Shown: positions 33,991 through 48,379, counted from the first letter of the stretch. The stretch is 64,000 bases of DNA from Armigeres subalbatus (GCF_024139115.2 NW_026942946.1:698294-762293), one strand, 5' to 3'. Program-made: numbers and translations. Notes: generated by a model from the sequence alone, not told the origin.

Positions 33991-36900
33991 AGCCAAGTGA
34001 AATTTTATCTTAAGACTTTGATTTTGGTTTTGTCGCTCTCATTTCCAAGCAATTCAAGGAAATGGACAGATTTGACGAATTATATGGGTTGTCTGGCAAA
34101 TGCTTCCAGTTTCCGTCGCTTTTGCTGTGTTACGTAATGCTGTAGTAATTGGAAACGCGTATTATTGAAAAAAAATCCATTCATTTCAAGACCATCATTC
34201 TACACAAATAAAACTGATTCGAGAGGAAATTTCTGAAAGTACAAACACAATCGCTTGGAGACGGCAGAGATCAACGATGGTCTTACGTTGTCCAACGCCT
34301 ACCTGCGACCGTATCTTATACACAACACTCTGGTTTTTGCTCTGTTAGAAATCAAAATAGGAGGTAACATTAGGCAACAATGATGGATCCTGTTGATTCA
34401 ATCTTCTTTGAAATATAAATTATGCGCTTTCGAAGGTAAGGAAATAATGTACATATTTGGTGTAAGCGAATAAATAGTGGTTAACGTGCAGTTCCCCACT
34501 TACATTCATACGTATAGGCAATGTCTAGGACACCCAGAAGGAATAATAAACCCTGAAGCCACTGTAAATACACCAAAATCCGTTGAATCTCAATTAATCA
34601 ATTCGCAAAGGTAGCATTTTTCCAATTTTATTGAAATGTTCCATCTGACATCAAACATTCCAGACCGCTACGAACCCAGCCCACATCCATAGGGACGAAC
34701 ATCATCTCTGTTTGTAAGCAACGGAGCACTACTCGACGCGGCAGCTGTCCTTACCACATGAACAGTGCTAAACTAAATTGTGTGAAAGAAACTTAATCAA
34801 AAGGCAGAGCCATAACGATGAGAATCACAGTCAAACAGGCAAGCGATAATTTACCGCAAGGATCATGATTCTCAAACTTATAATTTCCATAATTCCGTTT
34901 CAAGCTACTTTTATAATTTTGTTTGCACAAGAAATCCAAACAAGTAAAAAAAAGTATGTCCATCTACTTCAATTTCTTCAATACTACAGAAACTAAACTA
35001 TAAAACCAAAGGAAAGTATTGACAAAATGTTCTTTGGCGCCCAATGACTCTGTTAAAAAAATATTAAATTTTAAATTATTAAATTTTAAATTATTTAATT
35101 TAAATAGAGAGATGACGGCTGAGGTTTTGTTCTATATTGGCAGTTTTGCTTATTACGTAGGCTCAATTTGGCTAAATATTCTTTGCATATCAAAGAATAT
35201 TGTGGCCATTTATAAAATTGGTCGACCAAAACCCCCTGCCATAATAAAAAAACCTGCAAACCTCTTTAATTAAATTTATATATTTTGAAATTGAAATTAA
35301 TTTTGAAAAATAGAGGTTTGTATATCATTTTCAAATTTGATTTAATTGTGATGATTATCCGAAGAGCTGCAGTCCATTATTGTTTGAGACACACTTCCTT
35401 ACACGTTTCCGATTCTTTTGCAACGTATTGCCGCGGTGAGCTGGAGTTTGTCTTCCACCCCGGTAAGATTACGGATGAAGAATGTCCTTTCCGTCGCTGT
35501 TACCTTGCCGCTCTATCGTGTTGCCTTGACAGCAACCACTGAATGGAAGCGCGACGCGTCGTCGTCGTCTAAAGCACCGAAACCAACGGTCGCATTTTCT
35601 ACTACTTTTGCAACGTTCGTTCATTTTTTTCGGTTGGTGAGTCAACTCATTTGAGTGCCGGGCGAAATCGGTGATAAATTTCACCTGACAGAGAATTCGG
35701 CAGTTAGGTGAGTGCTAAATTGTCATGATTTATTTGGAGCCGCGCAAGGAGCAGATGTGAAATCATTCGAATGTGAGCAATTCTGACTAGGGCAAGGTAG
35801 ATATTCAATAAGACTATTTGATAAATTGTTCATCAAGCCATAGACTACCTATACACTCCAGGTGTACCAACTCTGTAGACTACAAATTGAGCAATATCTC
35901 ATTCACACAAAGGCCATAGTGGAATCTCGTGGAAAACCTTATTTGTTGTAGATCAGCATATATATGTACTAAGAAAATGAAACATTACGACTTGCCATAT
36001 CTATTGATTTAACTGGATTTCTGATTCTATTTGGCCAGTAGTTTCAGGAAATTCATACCACAGGTTTGAGAATCATCAACATAATTTTGTTTGTCCTCGC
36101 TGGCCATCTATCAAGCCATGTTCATCGGTACACCACACAAATTGGCCTTCCTCTGTGAATCCTGTGCTATACCTCCTTTTATGCACTGTCTACTGCCATA
36201 TCATAAACATCATTTACGACGGGATATAGTAGATAAACAGAGTTGTATCCGGTTGCCTTTGGCTACATCAAATGACAAACATATATCCTCGTCATCGTTC
36301 ACCATCAGTGGAGTTTCGAATTCGACTGCGGATGGATTCGAGCTCCGTAGCTTTTGTCAACATTTGAAGATTATTGGGAAAGCGAACAACTACACGCGAC
36401 AGAGCCGCCGGGAAGGATGGGTTGGTTTGGTTGCTAAACAAACATATGGGCTCATCCTACTTCTTTGAAATTTCGATATTGAGAACTTTTCCAGACATGT
36501 GCTTTCAAGTTTTTTGAACTTTGGTCTAGCAGATGTACAGGAATAAAATATTTACACAATGAACGACTGAAGGCGAATCGAACTTGTAATCTCCAGACGG
36601 CTTCAGCCAGAAAAGTTTTCTTTAGAGATACCGTGAAGAATCTACAATAGCAAATATATTATATTAACAATATGGTTCACCTCAAGCTTTTCATACTACG
36701 AAATGGCGAACATTTGCCAGTGATCACAACATCATAGCGATCTAAACATGTTGTTTTCTTGCCATTTTCTGTCATGCAGTTGAAAACATGACTTTCGACA
36801 GTGCATGGATGATCGATGATCGACTTTCTTCATCTATGTGTCTTCTATTTCAATAAAAATGACTTTAATTCCTTTGACTATTTAACTCCAGAACAGGTTG

Positions 36901-37060
36901 ACCTATTTGCAAAAATCCTCCGAATCGATTCGTCTGTGGACCCATAAGGTTATATATACAAAAGCTGGTGAATTGTCCGCCGCCTCCGTCAAAATGATCA
37001 GTTTTAAGGAAATTAGTTAAATGATTTTCAGAGGAATTTCGCAATTCCTAAAAATTTGAG
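33991..37060. other. Unassigned AT-rich DNA
   Basis: No recognisable gene or repeat family. Open frames at 35019-35273 and 36091-36468 (84 and 125 residues) show no known motif; the first includes a hydrophobic stretch, FYIGSFAYYVGSIWLNILCI, but no support as a gene. A short repeat ATTAAATTTTAAATT occurs near 35065-35100. There is no counterpart upstream of copy A. Confidence 0.4.
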
Positions 37061-37069
37061 AGAATGAAT

Positions 37070-40000
37070 TTCAGAAGAATTTATTTGTGGTTTACTTTCA
37101 GGAGAATTCATGGAAGTTTCTCGGCGAAGACTTCAGAAAACTCGAGGAACTCCAGGAGATCAGAGAATTTGAAGAATTCCGGAGAACTTCGAGAATTCCG
37201 AAAAACTTCACAGAATTGGAGTGGAACTCAGGGAGGAACTTCCTGGAGAATTCCCGGAAACTTCAAAGAATTCCGAAAACTTTGAAGAAATTCCGAAGGA
37301 ACTCAGAATTCGAGGAGCTTCGGAAGAATTGGAACTTCGGAAATATTCCCGGAGGAACTTTCGAAGATTCTCGAAACTCTAAATTCCAGAGAACTTCGAG
37401 AATTCCAGAGGAATTCGGAGCAACTTCGAGAATTCGGAGAACTCGAGGAATTCCAGAGGAACTTCCCAGAAATCCTGGAGGAACTTCGAGGAATTCGGAG
37501 GAACTTCAGAGTATTCCGGAGGAACCTCCGGAGGAATTCCGGAGAAACTCAGGAGGAATTCCCGAAAAGCTTCGGAGGAACTTCCGGAAAACTTCGGAGA
37601 AACTTCCGGAGGAACTTCGAGAAACTTCTGGAAACATTCGGAGAACTGAGAAACATTCGGAGAAACTTCCGGAGGAACTTCCTGAAGTAACACGGAAGAC
37701 TTCGGAGAAACTTCGGAGGAACTTCCGTAACTCCAGGGGAGAAACTTCCGGAGAAACTTCCGGAGAAACTTCGAAAGAAACTTCTGGAGAAAACTTCCGA
37801 AGGAACTTCCGGTGGAATTCGGAGACTTCGAGGAATTCCACAGAAACTTCGGAGGATTCCAGGAGACTGAGAATTCCGAGGAACTTCCGGAGAAATTCCC
37901 GGAGGAACTTCCGGAGGAATTCGGAGAACTTCGGAGGAATTCCGAGAATTCGAGGAGGAATTCCGAGAACTGGAGGAATTCAAACTGGAGATCAGAGAAC
38001 TTCGAGAATTCCGGAGGAACTTCGGGAATTCGGAGGAACTTCAGGAGGAATTCCGAGGAACTCGGAGGAATTCGGAGGAACTCGGAGAATTCCGGAGAAC
38101 TGGAGAATTCCGAGGAACTTCCGGAGGAATTCGGAAACTTCGGAGAATTCCGGAGGAACTTCGGAGGAATTCGGAGAACTTCAGAATTCGTCGAGGAACT
38201 TCCGGAGGAACTTCGGAGGAATTCAGGAGGAACTTCCGGAGGAATTCCGGAAGAACTTCCGGAGAACTTCCGGAGGAATTCCGGAGAATTCGAGGAATTC
38301 GGAGAATTCGAGAGAACTTCCGGAGGAATTCAGAGGAATTCGGAGAATTCCCGGAGAGAACGTCGGAGGAATTCGGAGGAATTCCGAGAATTTCGGAGGA
38401 ATTCCAGGAGGAATTCAGAGAGAACTTCGGAGGAATTCCCGAGGCTCGGAGGAATTCCCGGAGGAATTCTCGGAGAATTCGGAGGAATTCCGGAGGAACT
38501 TCGGAGAGAATTCCGGAGAGGAACTTCGAGGAATTCGGAGAACTTCGGAGAACGGAATTCCGGAGGAACTTCGGAGAAACTTCCGGAGGAACTTCGGAGC
38601 AACTTCCCGAGGAATCTCCGGAGAGGAATTCCGGAGGAACTTCCGGAGGAATTCCTGGAAGGAATTCCGGAGGAATTCGGAGAATTCCAGAAGGAACTCG
38701 GAGGAATTCGAGGAACTTCGGAGGAATTTCAGAGGAACCGAATTCCAGAGAATTCGGAGGAATTCGGAGAACTTCGGAGGAATTCCGAGGAATTCGGAGG
38801 AACTTCCGAGAACTTCCGGAGAGAATTCGAGGAACTTCAGGAGGAATTCCGGAGGAACTTCGGAGAATTCCCGGAGGAACTTCCAGGAGAATTCGGAGAA
38901 CTTCCGGAGGAATTCGGAGGAACTTCCGGAGGAATTCCCGGAGGAACTTCAGAATTCCGGAGAACTTCGGAGGAATTCCGGAGGAACTCCGGAGGAATTC
39001 CCGGAGGAACTCGGAGGAATTCCCGGAGGAACTTCGGAGGAATTCGGAGAATCCGGAGAATTCCGGAGAACTTCGGAGAATTCCGGAGGAACTTCGGAGG
39101 AATTCCCGGAGGAACTTCCGGAGGAATTCCCGGAGGAACTTCGGAGAATTCGGAGGAACTTCGAGAATTCCAGAGGAACTTCCGGAGGAATTCGAGAATC
39201 GGAGGAATTCGGAGGAACTTCCGGAGGAATTCCGGAGGAACTTCCGGAGGAATTCGGAGGAACTTCCGAGGAATTTCGGAGGAACTTCCGGAGAATTCGG
39301 AGGAACTTCGGAATTTCGGAGGAACTTCGGAGAATTCCCGGAGGAACTGGAGGAATTCCGAGGAACTTCGGAGGAATTCGGAGGAACTTCCGGAGAATTC
39401 GGAGGAACTTCGGAGAATTCGGAGGAACTTCCGGAGAATTCCCGGAGGAACTTCGGAGAATTCCGGAGGAACTTCCGGAGAATTCCCGGAGGAACTTCGA
39501 ATTCTGAGGAACTTCGGAGGAATTCCGAGGAACTTCGGAGGATTTCGAGGAATTCCGGAGAACCCGGAGGAATTCCGGAGGAACTTCGGAGGAATTCCGG
39601 AGAACTTCGGAGAATTCGGAGGAACTTCGGAGGAATTCCCGGAGGAACTTCGGAGAAATTCCAGGAGAACTTCGGAGGAATTCGGAGGAACTTCGGAATT
39701 CCGGAGATGAGAATTCGGAGGAACTTCCGGAGAATTCCCGGAGGAATTCCGAGGAATTCCGGAGGAACTTCCGGAGGAATTCCGGAAGAACTCTCGGAGA
39801 ATTCGGAGGAACTTCGAGGAATTCCCGGAGACTCTCGGAGAATTCGGAACTTCCGGAGAATTCCCGGAGGAACTTCGGAGAATTCCGGAGGAACTTCCGG
39901 AGGAATTCCCGGAGGAACTTCCGGAGGAATTCGGAGGAACTTCCGGAGGAATTCCAGAGGAACTTCCGGAGAATTCCAGAGGAACTTCCTGAGGAATTCC

Positions 40001-41450
40001 TGGAGGAACTTCCGAGGAATTCCGGAGGAATTCGGAGGAACTTCGGAGGAACTTCGGAGGAACTTTCGGAGGACTTCGGAGGAACTTCCGGAGGAATTCC
40101 TGGAAGAACTTCCTGAGGAATTCGAGGAATTCCCGGAAACTTCAGGAGGAATTCCGAGGAACTTCCGGGAATTCCAGAGGATTCAGATTGGAGGAACTTC
40201 CAGGAGATTCGAGGAACTTCCGGAGGAATTCCTGAGGAACTTCGGAGAATTCCCGGAGGAACTCGAGATTCCAGGGAACTTCCGGAGAATTCCTGGAGGA
40301 ACTTCCGGAGTCCGAGGAACTTCCGGAGGAATTCCGGAGGAACTTCGGAGAATTCGGAGAACTTCGAGGAATTCGGAGGAACTTCCGGAGGAATTCCGGA
40401 GGAATCGGAGAGGAATTCGAGGAACTGGAGGAATTCCGGAGGAACTTCGGAGGAATTCCCGGAGGAACTTCCGGAGGAATTCCGGAGGAACTTCGAGGAA
40501 TTCCGGAGGAACTTCGGAGAATTCGGAGGAACTTCGAGAATTCCGGAACTTCGGAGGAATTCCGGAGAACTTCCAGAGGAATTCCGAGGAACTTCCGAGG
40601 AATTCCCGGAGGAACTTCCGGAGGAATTCCGAGGAACTTCCGGAGGAATTCCGGAGGAATTCGGAGGGAACTTCGGAGAATTCCGGAATTCGGAGGAATT
40701 CCGGAGGAACTTCGGAGGTACCGGAGAACTTCGGAGAATTCGGAGGAACTTCCGGAGAATTCGGAGGAACTTCCGGAGGAATTCCGAGGAACTTCGGAGA
40801 ATTCCGGAGGAACTTCCAGGAGAATTCCGGAGGAACTTGGAGAATTCGAGGAACTTTCGGAGGAATTCGGAGGAACTTCGGAGGAATTCCGGAGGAACTT
40901 CGGAGGAATTCGGAGGAACTGAGAATTCCGGAGGAACTTCGCGGAGGAACTTCGAGGAATTCCGGAGGAACTTCGGAGAATTCCGGATTCGAGAACTTCG
41001 GAGGAATTCCGAGGAACTTCCGGAGAATTCCGGAGAACTTCCGGAGGAATTCCGGAGGAACTTCCGGAGGAATTCGGAGAACTCGAGGATTCCCGGAGGA
41101 ACTTCTGGAGGAATTCCGGAGGAACTGGAGGAATTCCGAGGAACTTCCGGAGGAATTCCAGAGGAATTCCCGGAGGAACTTCCAGATGTGAGGAACTTCC
41201 GGAGAATTCCGAGAACTTCCGGAGAATTCCGGAGGAACTTCGGAGGAATTCCGAGGAACTTCCAGGAATTCGGAGGAACTTCCGGAGAATTCCGAGAACT
41301 TCAGTTCGGAAAAATTCGGAGGAACTTCTGGAGGAATTCCCGGAGGAGCTTCAGGTAATCCTGGAGAAAATTTCGGAGGAATACTAGGAGCTTCAGAGGA
41401 ATCGCGGAGGAACTGCCGGAGAAATTCACGGAGGAATTTGTAGAAAATTG
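37070..41450 (+). repeat. 4.4 kb minisatellite array beside copy B
   Basis: Same GGAGGAATTCC and GGAGGAACTTCC half-units as 6817-8336, but less regular, with very many one-base-short halves (GGAGAATTC, GGAACTCGG). The open frames of 494-806 residues are repeat artefacts. Some one-base losses may be sequencing error, since adjacent unique DNA (41470-43000) is also deletion-biased compared with copy A. The left edge is degenerate (37070-37500). Confidence 0.9.
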
Positions 41451-41469
41451 GATATTTTTTAATGCACGA

Positions 41470-42890
41470 ACAAGCATTAACGCTCGCTGGCTGAAATTAT
41501 TTTTCTTGCCGCCTTCATGCATTTCAGGTCTATTATGGACTCGAAACTAGTGAATCAATCCGCGCGTAAATTAGTATGCAGGATTTTGGGGCCGGGATGA
41601 TTCTCAAGATGGTTCGAGACCGTCCTCCCTTTGGAAAGGGGGCTCCATACAAATGAATCACAAGCTCTTCTATCCCGAAAGTTAATTAAGCAAATGAAAC
41701 AAATCTGGCATGTGGAAGTTTTGGAAGGGAAGATATGTTTCGGCAAGCCACGTGCTGAAAACTGAAAACCACGTGCAACTCATGCTGAAAAAATCATCTT
41801 TGCAACTTTTCAACAAACATTTTGGGTTGAGGAGGTAATATTTTAGTATTAAATGAGTTGTTAGATCAAAACGCTTTGTCCATATATTAACTTTTAAAGT
41901 TGACGGCCCTAAATGAAGTGCCCTGCGGTGTTTCGATAGTGCGTTTGGAATCACACACCACCAAAAATCCCACATTTTCGTTGGCAAAATCGATAGATTT
42001 AAACCTTCTCCTATTTGGGTAGTTTTTGTTTAAAATCAACGTCGCCCCAATTTAATTTACAGAATCTTATTTCATACCAAGTGCACTGCATTCATTTCGA
42101 TATATATGAAGTGCAACCTCATTTCGAATAATTTCCAGAAAATATACAAACCAATTACAATAAAAAACGAACACAAAATCAACTGAAAACATTTACTGAT
42201 AGCTTCGCGGAACGATGATCAAACGAGTTTAGGAAGATCCATCAAATATGTCACGTAAAAATCGGTTTTCAACTCCGCTCTACTCTTTTGTCAGCCATTT
42301 TGGTATTATAATTCCTGTTTGTATGGATCGCCGCTCATGGCTTCCATCCTTCCCCATAGGAACGCACCGCACTTTATGGCAGTCCCATTTATGGCAATCA
42401 ATCATTAATCTTTCACGGTGCACGAGCGAACTCCAACTGAAACTGAAAGAACGAAAGGACACGTATAGGCATCGACTGCGAAACTCCCATCGCCGACGCA
42501 CCACTCCCCGTGAGGGCATTTAATTTCAACGGTGGTAATTTTTCCATGTTTTCACTTTGGTGTTGTTTTTCAATCATTGCTCGTGTTTTACTCCGTCGCC
42601 ATCGACTCAATGGTTGGTGTTACCCTGCGCCGGGAGTAGGTTAATATGCCGAGCCAAGTCGGCTGACTGAAAGCAACTTGCTCCAGAGCTGTTGCTTTTG
42701 CGCATCGACACGACCCCGCTGCAGGTCGAGAGAGGCTGTGACAGACGTATAACACTTTTATCACACATCGCCAATTAAAATTTAATTATTTATCATTAAA
42801 TGATAATTATCGCTGTCAAAATCTGGCAGGGCAGAATTCATCATTCAGTGTATTGTGCTTGTAAGAGAGTTTTTGGCAACATTTTGTACC
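41470..42890. other. Noncoding part of copy B, left of the candidate exon
   Basis: Counterpart of 8553-10029. Nothing recognisable is coded. Compared with copy A it repeatedly lacks one base in short homopolymers (for example TTTAAAG for TTTAAAAG). Confidence 0.5.
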
Positions 42891-42966
42891 ATGAGAAAGG
42901 AATGGCGCGGATTCAGTTCGGCGGACGGAGCAGAGATCATCAACGGCCACCTGCTGCTGCCGTTTG
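42891..42966 (+). other. Candidate first coding exon, copy B
   Basis: ATG in ACCATGA context, then RKEWRGFSSADGAEIINGH, LLLPF, and a donor-like GGTATGT. If unspliced, the frame continues to 43040 and ends GFATERLISDE. The 76-base reading leaves one base for the next codon, a normal intron phase. Conserved with copy A at 10030-10106 except for one C. Function unknown; no similarity is recognised. Confidence 0.3.
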
Positions 42967-43439
42967 GTATGTTTGAGGTGACCCACAGGGGACGCAGTAT
43001 TTTCGGTTTTGCAACAGAGAGATTAATTTCCGATGAATAGGGTAACCAAGTATTTCAAAGAATGTGTCCTTTTTCACATTTAAAGAGAAATTATTTACGG
43101 AATATGAAGTAACGCTCAATTACGATAAGATGTCCGTGATATACAATTAACTAGTTTTAATCTTCCTTGGACTTTCTAGGCCATCCAAACTATGCTTGAA
43201 TTCAGGACCGTCGTCGGGGGTGACAATGGGTCAAATGGGGGTTAAAATGGGTCACTGTTTCAACTACTTAGAATGCTTGTAAAATAGGTTAAATGTACCT
43301 GAGGGCAAGAAAGTTAAAATACAAGAGACCTTTTTGAACAATTTTGTTATCCAACCCCAAGACTGTCGGTGAGAGCGATGACCCATTCTCACTACACAGA
43401 TGGCGGTACTCAAGTTTTTTTTTAATGTTTATTTTAATG

Positions 43440-45990
43440 GTGTTTTTTTATATTTATAATATTAAGCTCAACATCAATGAGCCAATGGCAATACTAATAA
43501 AATAGATATAAATGTGATGACAGGGATCCGATTGGGGTATGAAGCTTCCGACTTGTCCGTGAGGACCGGAATCCGCATTGTATGCCTCCTTATCCTAGGG
43601 TGGTGAGAATCTGGTTCATCTGCATTTTCGAGTGTCCCGCAGTAATTTTTTGCTTGCGCGCTGTTCTCCGGTGGTGTGTTAACTTGCTGCTGAAGGATTG
43701 ATGTCTAGGTTGGGAATGCCATGTTTTGACCATCCTCGCCAATATTAGCTGCCATACAGAAAATCCTTGTGGATTGTTCAACTTTTTAAAAAGGATCAGA
43801 TCGGATTTCAGTGGTTGATGCGATAATCAGAAATCCGAATAATCGGAAGGAGCCTGGGTTAACTCGATTGACATTTTAAATTTACTTTTTTTAATCTAAG
43901 CAGGAGGTCGCCCAGCTGACCGAAGATGATTGGTCAAGGGCGGAGGAGGGTATAGGTGGTGGTTTGTTAATTATATTTGTGCTCTTTCTGAGAAACAGGA
44001 TCGTTCCAGGGGCCGGTAGTGCCCTTGATTTTTTGCACGTTGAGTTCCAAACCTGAGCCCAGTCCTGGCCGACTCTTTGGCCATTGTTTAACGTCGGCCG
44101 CACTGGCTATGGCATTAGCTTCAGTGAAATCCAAACAAAGGTTGTACCGGTGATCACACCTGCGAGAATTCTCTGAATCCAGGGGTGTTCAGGAGTCTTA
44201 TTATGTAGGGCAGCAATCACACTAGCGGAGTCCGTGAAAGCCACAATGGGTTTGTTCGTCGGAAGAGTAGAAAAGATGTTGCACTGAGATGCTAAGCTGT
44301 CAGACCTGCCGTACCCATCGACTGGATACGGTTCAGCGTATCGAATTTCAAGGCTCCGAAATCGTGTAGTTAATTCGATGACCGACCTTCTTAGTTCCTC
44401 AGTGTCGTCGCCTCTTCGGAACCGTTCGGCTTGTTTATCTTGCTGTAGCCGTTGAAGACGGTTGAAAAGAAATTGATCAAGTCTCGGTAGGCGCAGCAGG
44501 TTAGCTCGAGACCGTAGAGTAATCGGTTTTCGATGGTGGCTTGGCTGATTCTCAGTCTGATGTCTTGGTGTCTGGTACGGTGCTTCTTTGCGATGGTCCT
44601 CAAGAGTTTCATACAGGTTTTATATGCCACCTTTACTGCTCGGAAGTGTGGTTGAAATGTCAATATTCGTTTAATGTTGACCCCGAGGACCCGAATGATT
44701 TTTCGGTTGAAGACTGCTTCAGTGTCTAGCTTTATAGCAGGTCCCGCTAGCTGATGACAACTGTTACAGTAGCAGATGTGTCCACGGACACATTTTCTGG
44801 CGTTCATGCTAAAACCGACGGATAAAGTCCGACGATGAATGGTGCTCACTGCCGCCTGTGTTCTAATTCTGGTTCGACCAGGCGTACTGCTGAGTACGAA
44901 ACTTTTCCTCCACTCGTCAGGAACGTGCGGTTTTCCCAAAGGTCGTTGACAAGTTGGAGAAAATGGTGCGTAGCGACCGGAGGGAGCCGTTTTAGCAAGG
45001 GATGCCCCAAAACATCCGACATGGATGAGTTCCCGCTGCACTTAGCAAGTGCATGGGCCAACTCACCTGCTGAAGAAGGCTGATTCAACATACAGTCGGG
45101 GGATTCGCGGGAATAAGGGTGGTGAATTCCGGAGGAGGTCTGAGGCTGTTGATGAATTTCTCCCACTGCTTAGACTTCACCTCCCTGATGATGATGTTGC
45201 ACTGCCGGTACTTCTGATTGTAGCATTCCAGGGCATTAAGTCTGAGAGAGTGGTCACTGCAAAGCTTCTTTAGTGCACGTAAGGACAGCCGGGACGACCA
45301 CTGGACTGAGAGATGTCTTAGATGAGGGACAAGAGAGGTTGGTCCAAGCTAGCAATCGAAATGGCGCGCTCGTACTCCGGGAGCGTTGGTGTGAACCTGC
45401 ACCAGGTAATGGTTGCTACCGTACAGATCAGTACCGGCTTTCCAGGAGAAGCGCGGTAGGATGGATCTACTTACCGCAGAGACATCAATAGCATTGGCAG
45501 AGTGTCCATTTGAAAAGGTGGGGTACCCGTCGTTGAGAGTGACGAGATCACCTTACAGGAACGCTTCTACTAGAACGGTGCCTCGAGGGTCGGCCTCGTT
45601 TGTTCCAAAACCCGTTAATTTCATACCCGTTAATTTTTTCCCGTTTGTTTCAAAACCCGTTCTGGAGATAAAACTTGACCTCCAGTGAGAGGGCCGGGTT
45701 GAAACAGGGGCTAGTAAAAGTTTAGGGGGGAGGGGGGTCCGCACCAGACGTCCGCACTGGGGGGGGGGGGTATGGTCGACTACCAAAGAATCTGGACAGG
45801 CTCTTCTTGGTTTGCTCGTCCACTGAATGCCGAAGTCGGTCCGGTCGTTCCGGACCTGCGCCCCTACGATCCAGTTATGTGTCAGTCCAATGGTGCCTCG
45901 GCTACCTGGGTCAGACGTCGGCTCGTTGTTGTTGATGGTGTTTGTAGTTTGTTGTACGCTGGAGGCTATCCTGCTTTTTACTAGCTATAA
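43440..45990 (-). pseudogene. I-clade ORF2 remains and 3' tail, copy B
   Basis: Right to left: endonuclease remains at 45790-45270 (GDLVTLNDGYPTFSNGHSAN), linker, RT thumb at 45041-44391 (TIHRRTLSVGFSMNARKCVR, RKIIRVLGVNIKRILTFQPH, NRLLYGLELTCCAYRDLINF), then decayed RNase H at 44330-43900 and the 3' tail to about 43440. Here RT thumb and RNase H are still adjacent, unlike copy A, where RTE-like and gag fragments lie between them. The YADD region is missing, as in copy A. This copy shows the ancestral layout. Confidence 0.7.
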
Positions 45991-45999
45991 CTTTCATGG

Positions 46000-47345
46000 A
46001 GGTAAATCAATCATGACATTTACCTTGTATATTAAGATAGCCTTGAATTCAAGTTTGTTTTCCCATCAATCAAACAAATCACTTACGTATTCCTCAATCT
46101 TACTACCTAAACACGGCATACAAAAACAAGGCACTATCGACACGTATGTAAACATCAATTTTCACTGTAAACAATTGACGTCACTGCTTCATTTGCACTC
46201 TTTCATACTGCGATAGCAATCACGTCACTTTTGGACTGTCATTTTCTTATCGAGCCTACCTTGATTCTGTATACCGTGCTACCTAAATATGTACCTCAAA
46301 TTATCAAACGGGAAATTGGTTGATCTTACTATTTAATTCATATTTTTATTCTAGACCATTTGAAAATAATATGAAACATTTTATAAACTGCGAATCCTTG
46401 TTCCGCAGAGGCGCGACTTAGCCCCAAATTACTGGCCTAAAGCCGACGGCAGCACCGTTTTCTGCCGAGTGCCAGACCGTTTTCAAATAATCTTGCTGGG
46501 TACATCGTCGGACCCTGCTTTGATACTTTGAACGGTTTTACGTGATTTGTAATGGTTTTACGATTCCATGTGAAATTTCCAAAACCATGATGATTAAACG
46601 CTTCCGTGATTCGGGACTGAACTAAGGGCTGGTCGCGCATTTCCCATAATGTTCCCCTGATTTGATTCTGCTTTTTAATATCTTTGCAAAATGCAATTCC
46701 GTGGTAGGACATTACTCCAAATCAGTCGTATCAGAATTAGAAAGCTTAGAATCCTGATAGAGATCCTCGGATCCCGAGAATTCCGATAAGCTAATCCAAT
46801 AAAAAAAAGAACCACGGACCGTTCACCGTTTGCCAAGATCTGCCATTATCCCTCTGAAGAATTAAAAAAGCGGCCACGTCCTACGACTTCTGAGTAGTTA
46901 ATGGATCAATCCAGGTAACTCATTTTAAACTCACCGCATCGAAACAACGGCGGTACTGTATACTCATATTTCTATTCGTGTGTGTTTGACAAAACATGTC
47001 TATGGTGGCGCGATCTGCTCATTTTATAGCGGCAGTTTTTCCTTATTGATTTGCTTCTCTAGCTAGGTCAACATTCCTGCCATTCTTGTTTAATGCAGAT
47101 ATAGCTGATTTTGTTTTCTTAAACGATCTTCAGCACCAGAAATCATATGAATTTAGAATAAAGTGCCTGAAATGAGATGAAAAAAAATAGACTAAAAATT
47201 ATAAAAACAAAAGCCATTTTGAAAACTTTTGACGTGTCTATGTTATCAAATTCTCGGTTATCAAAAATCCAACACTGCAAAGCATTCTTTGATCCAATTA
47301 TAAAAAAATATAGTGGACACGAGAAACGTCAGAAAGGGGTGAATC
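46000..47345. other. Shared noncoding segment, copy B
   Basis: Matches 16565-16720, 16985-17020 and 22087-23550 of copy A joined together; it holds the empty sites of the MITE (46145-46146) and of the 5.06 kb element (46174-46182). No gene is seen. Confidence 0.6.
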
Positions 47346-47386
47346 AAATGTCGAATTCGTTTTTAAAAAGTTCCAACCTAGGTCGG

Positions 47387-47679
47387 GGCCCTCCTTAGCC
47401 GTGCGGTAAGACGCGCGGCTACAAAGCAAGACCATGCTGAGGGTGGCTGGGTTCGATTCCCGGTGCCGGTCTAGGCAATTTTCGGATTGGAAATGGTCTC
47501 GACTTCCCTGGGCATAAAAGTACAATCGTGCTAGCCTCATGATATATGAATGCAAAAATGGTAACCTAGCTTAGAAACCTCGCAGTTAATAACTGTGGAA
47601 ATGCTTAGCGAACACTAAGCTGCGAGGCGGCTCTGTCCCAGTGTGGGGATGTAATGCCAATAAGAAGAAGAAGAAGAAG
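47387..47679 (+). mobile_element. Feilai-like SINE, copy 3
   Basis: Same body as copies 1 and 2 with box B GGGTTCGATTCCC and a final AAG tract. The duplication AACCTAGGT(C/T)GG lies at 47375-47386 and 47680-47691, inside the 2 kb element, so the SINE came after that element family formed. Confidence 0.9.
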
Positions 47680-48379
47680 AACCTAGGTTGGAACCAGTTC
47701 CAACCTAAGTGCTGTCAAAGTGTTTTTTTATTCGCTCAGGTTGGAACTAGGTTCGCACTAGTTCCAACCCAAAAGCTGTCGGGTTCGCACTGTGTTGTTT
47801 CACGGTTTCGCACCGGGTTCACCAATACAACTGTGCTTCAACTGTCAAAACCATATGAGTGGGTGGAACTGGGCGGAATAAACAAGCAGAAGGGAAAAAC
47901 GAAACTGTCTGTTATTCAAATAAAATGCGTTATATTTGTTATTGTAGTTTTAAATGAAATTAATCCGGTACTGTTGTCTAGATTCAGTTTTAAAAACAAT
48001 TGTTAGGGAAGTTATTCATACGTTCATTCAGGGTTTTCCTCACAGATTGTATCCTAAATTAGGTCGGTGGATGGAATTATTTTGGGAATTCCCCTTGAAA
48101 CCCGTTCACAAAATCCGCTAAGAATTGTCAGACAAATATATTTGAGGAATACCGAATAGAATTCTGTCTTAAATAATATGCAGAATTTCTTTTGAAATTA
48201 TTCCAGAAACTCTTTCGTGCGTTTCAGAATTTAATTCCAGTAATTCTTTTTTGAATACTTGTATGCATTCATTGGCGATATCTTTCAGGCATTCCTTCAT
48301 ATTTTTTTTAAAGAGATCCCTTCGAGATGAATTCCTTTGAAAATCTTCTAGGAATATCTTTGAATACTGTTCCAGGGTT

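Noticed and set aside
36091..36468. 125-residue open frame
   Set aside because: No recognisable domain and no supporting signals; length is within chance for this composition.
37087..41358. Frames of 494-806 residues rich in RRNS/EEF
   Set aside because: Same minisatellite; frames drift with one-base-short units and have no non-repeat domain.
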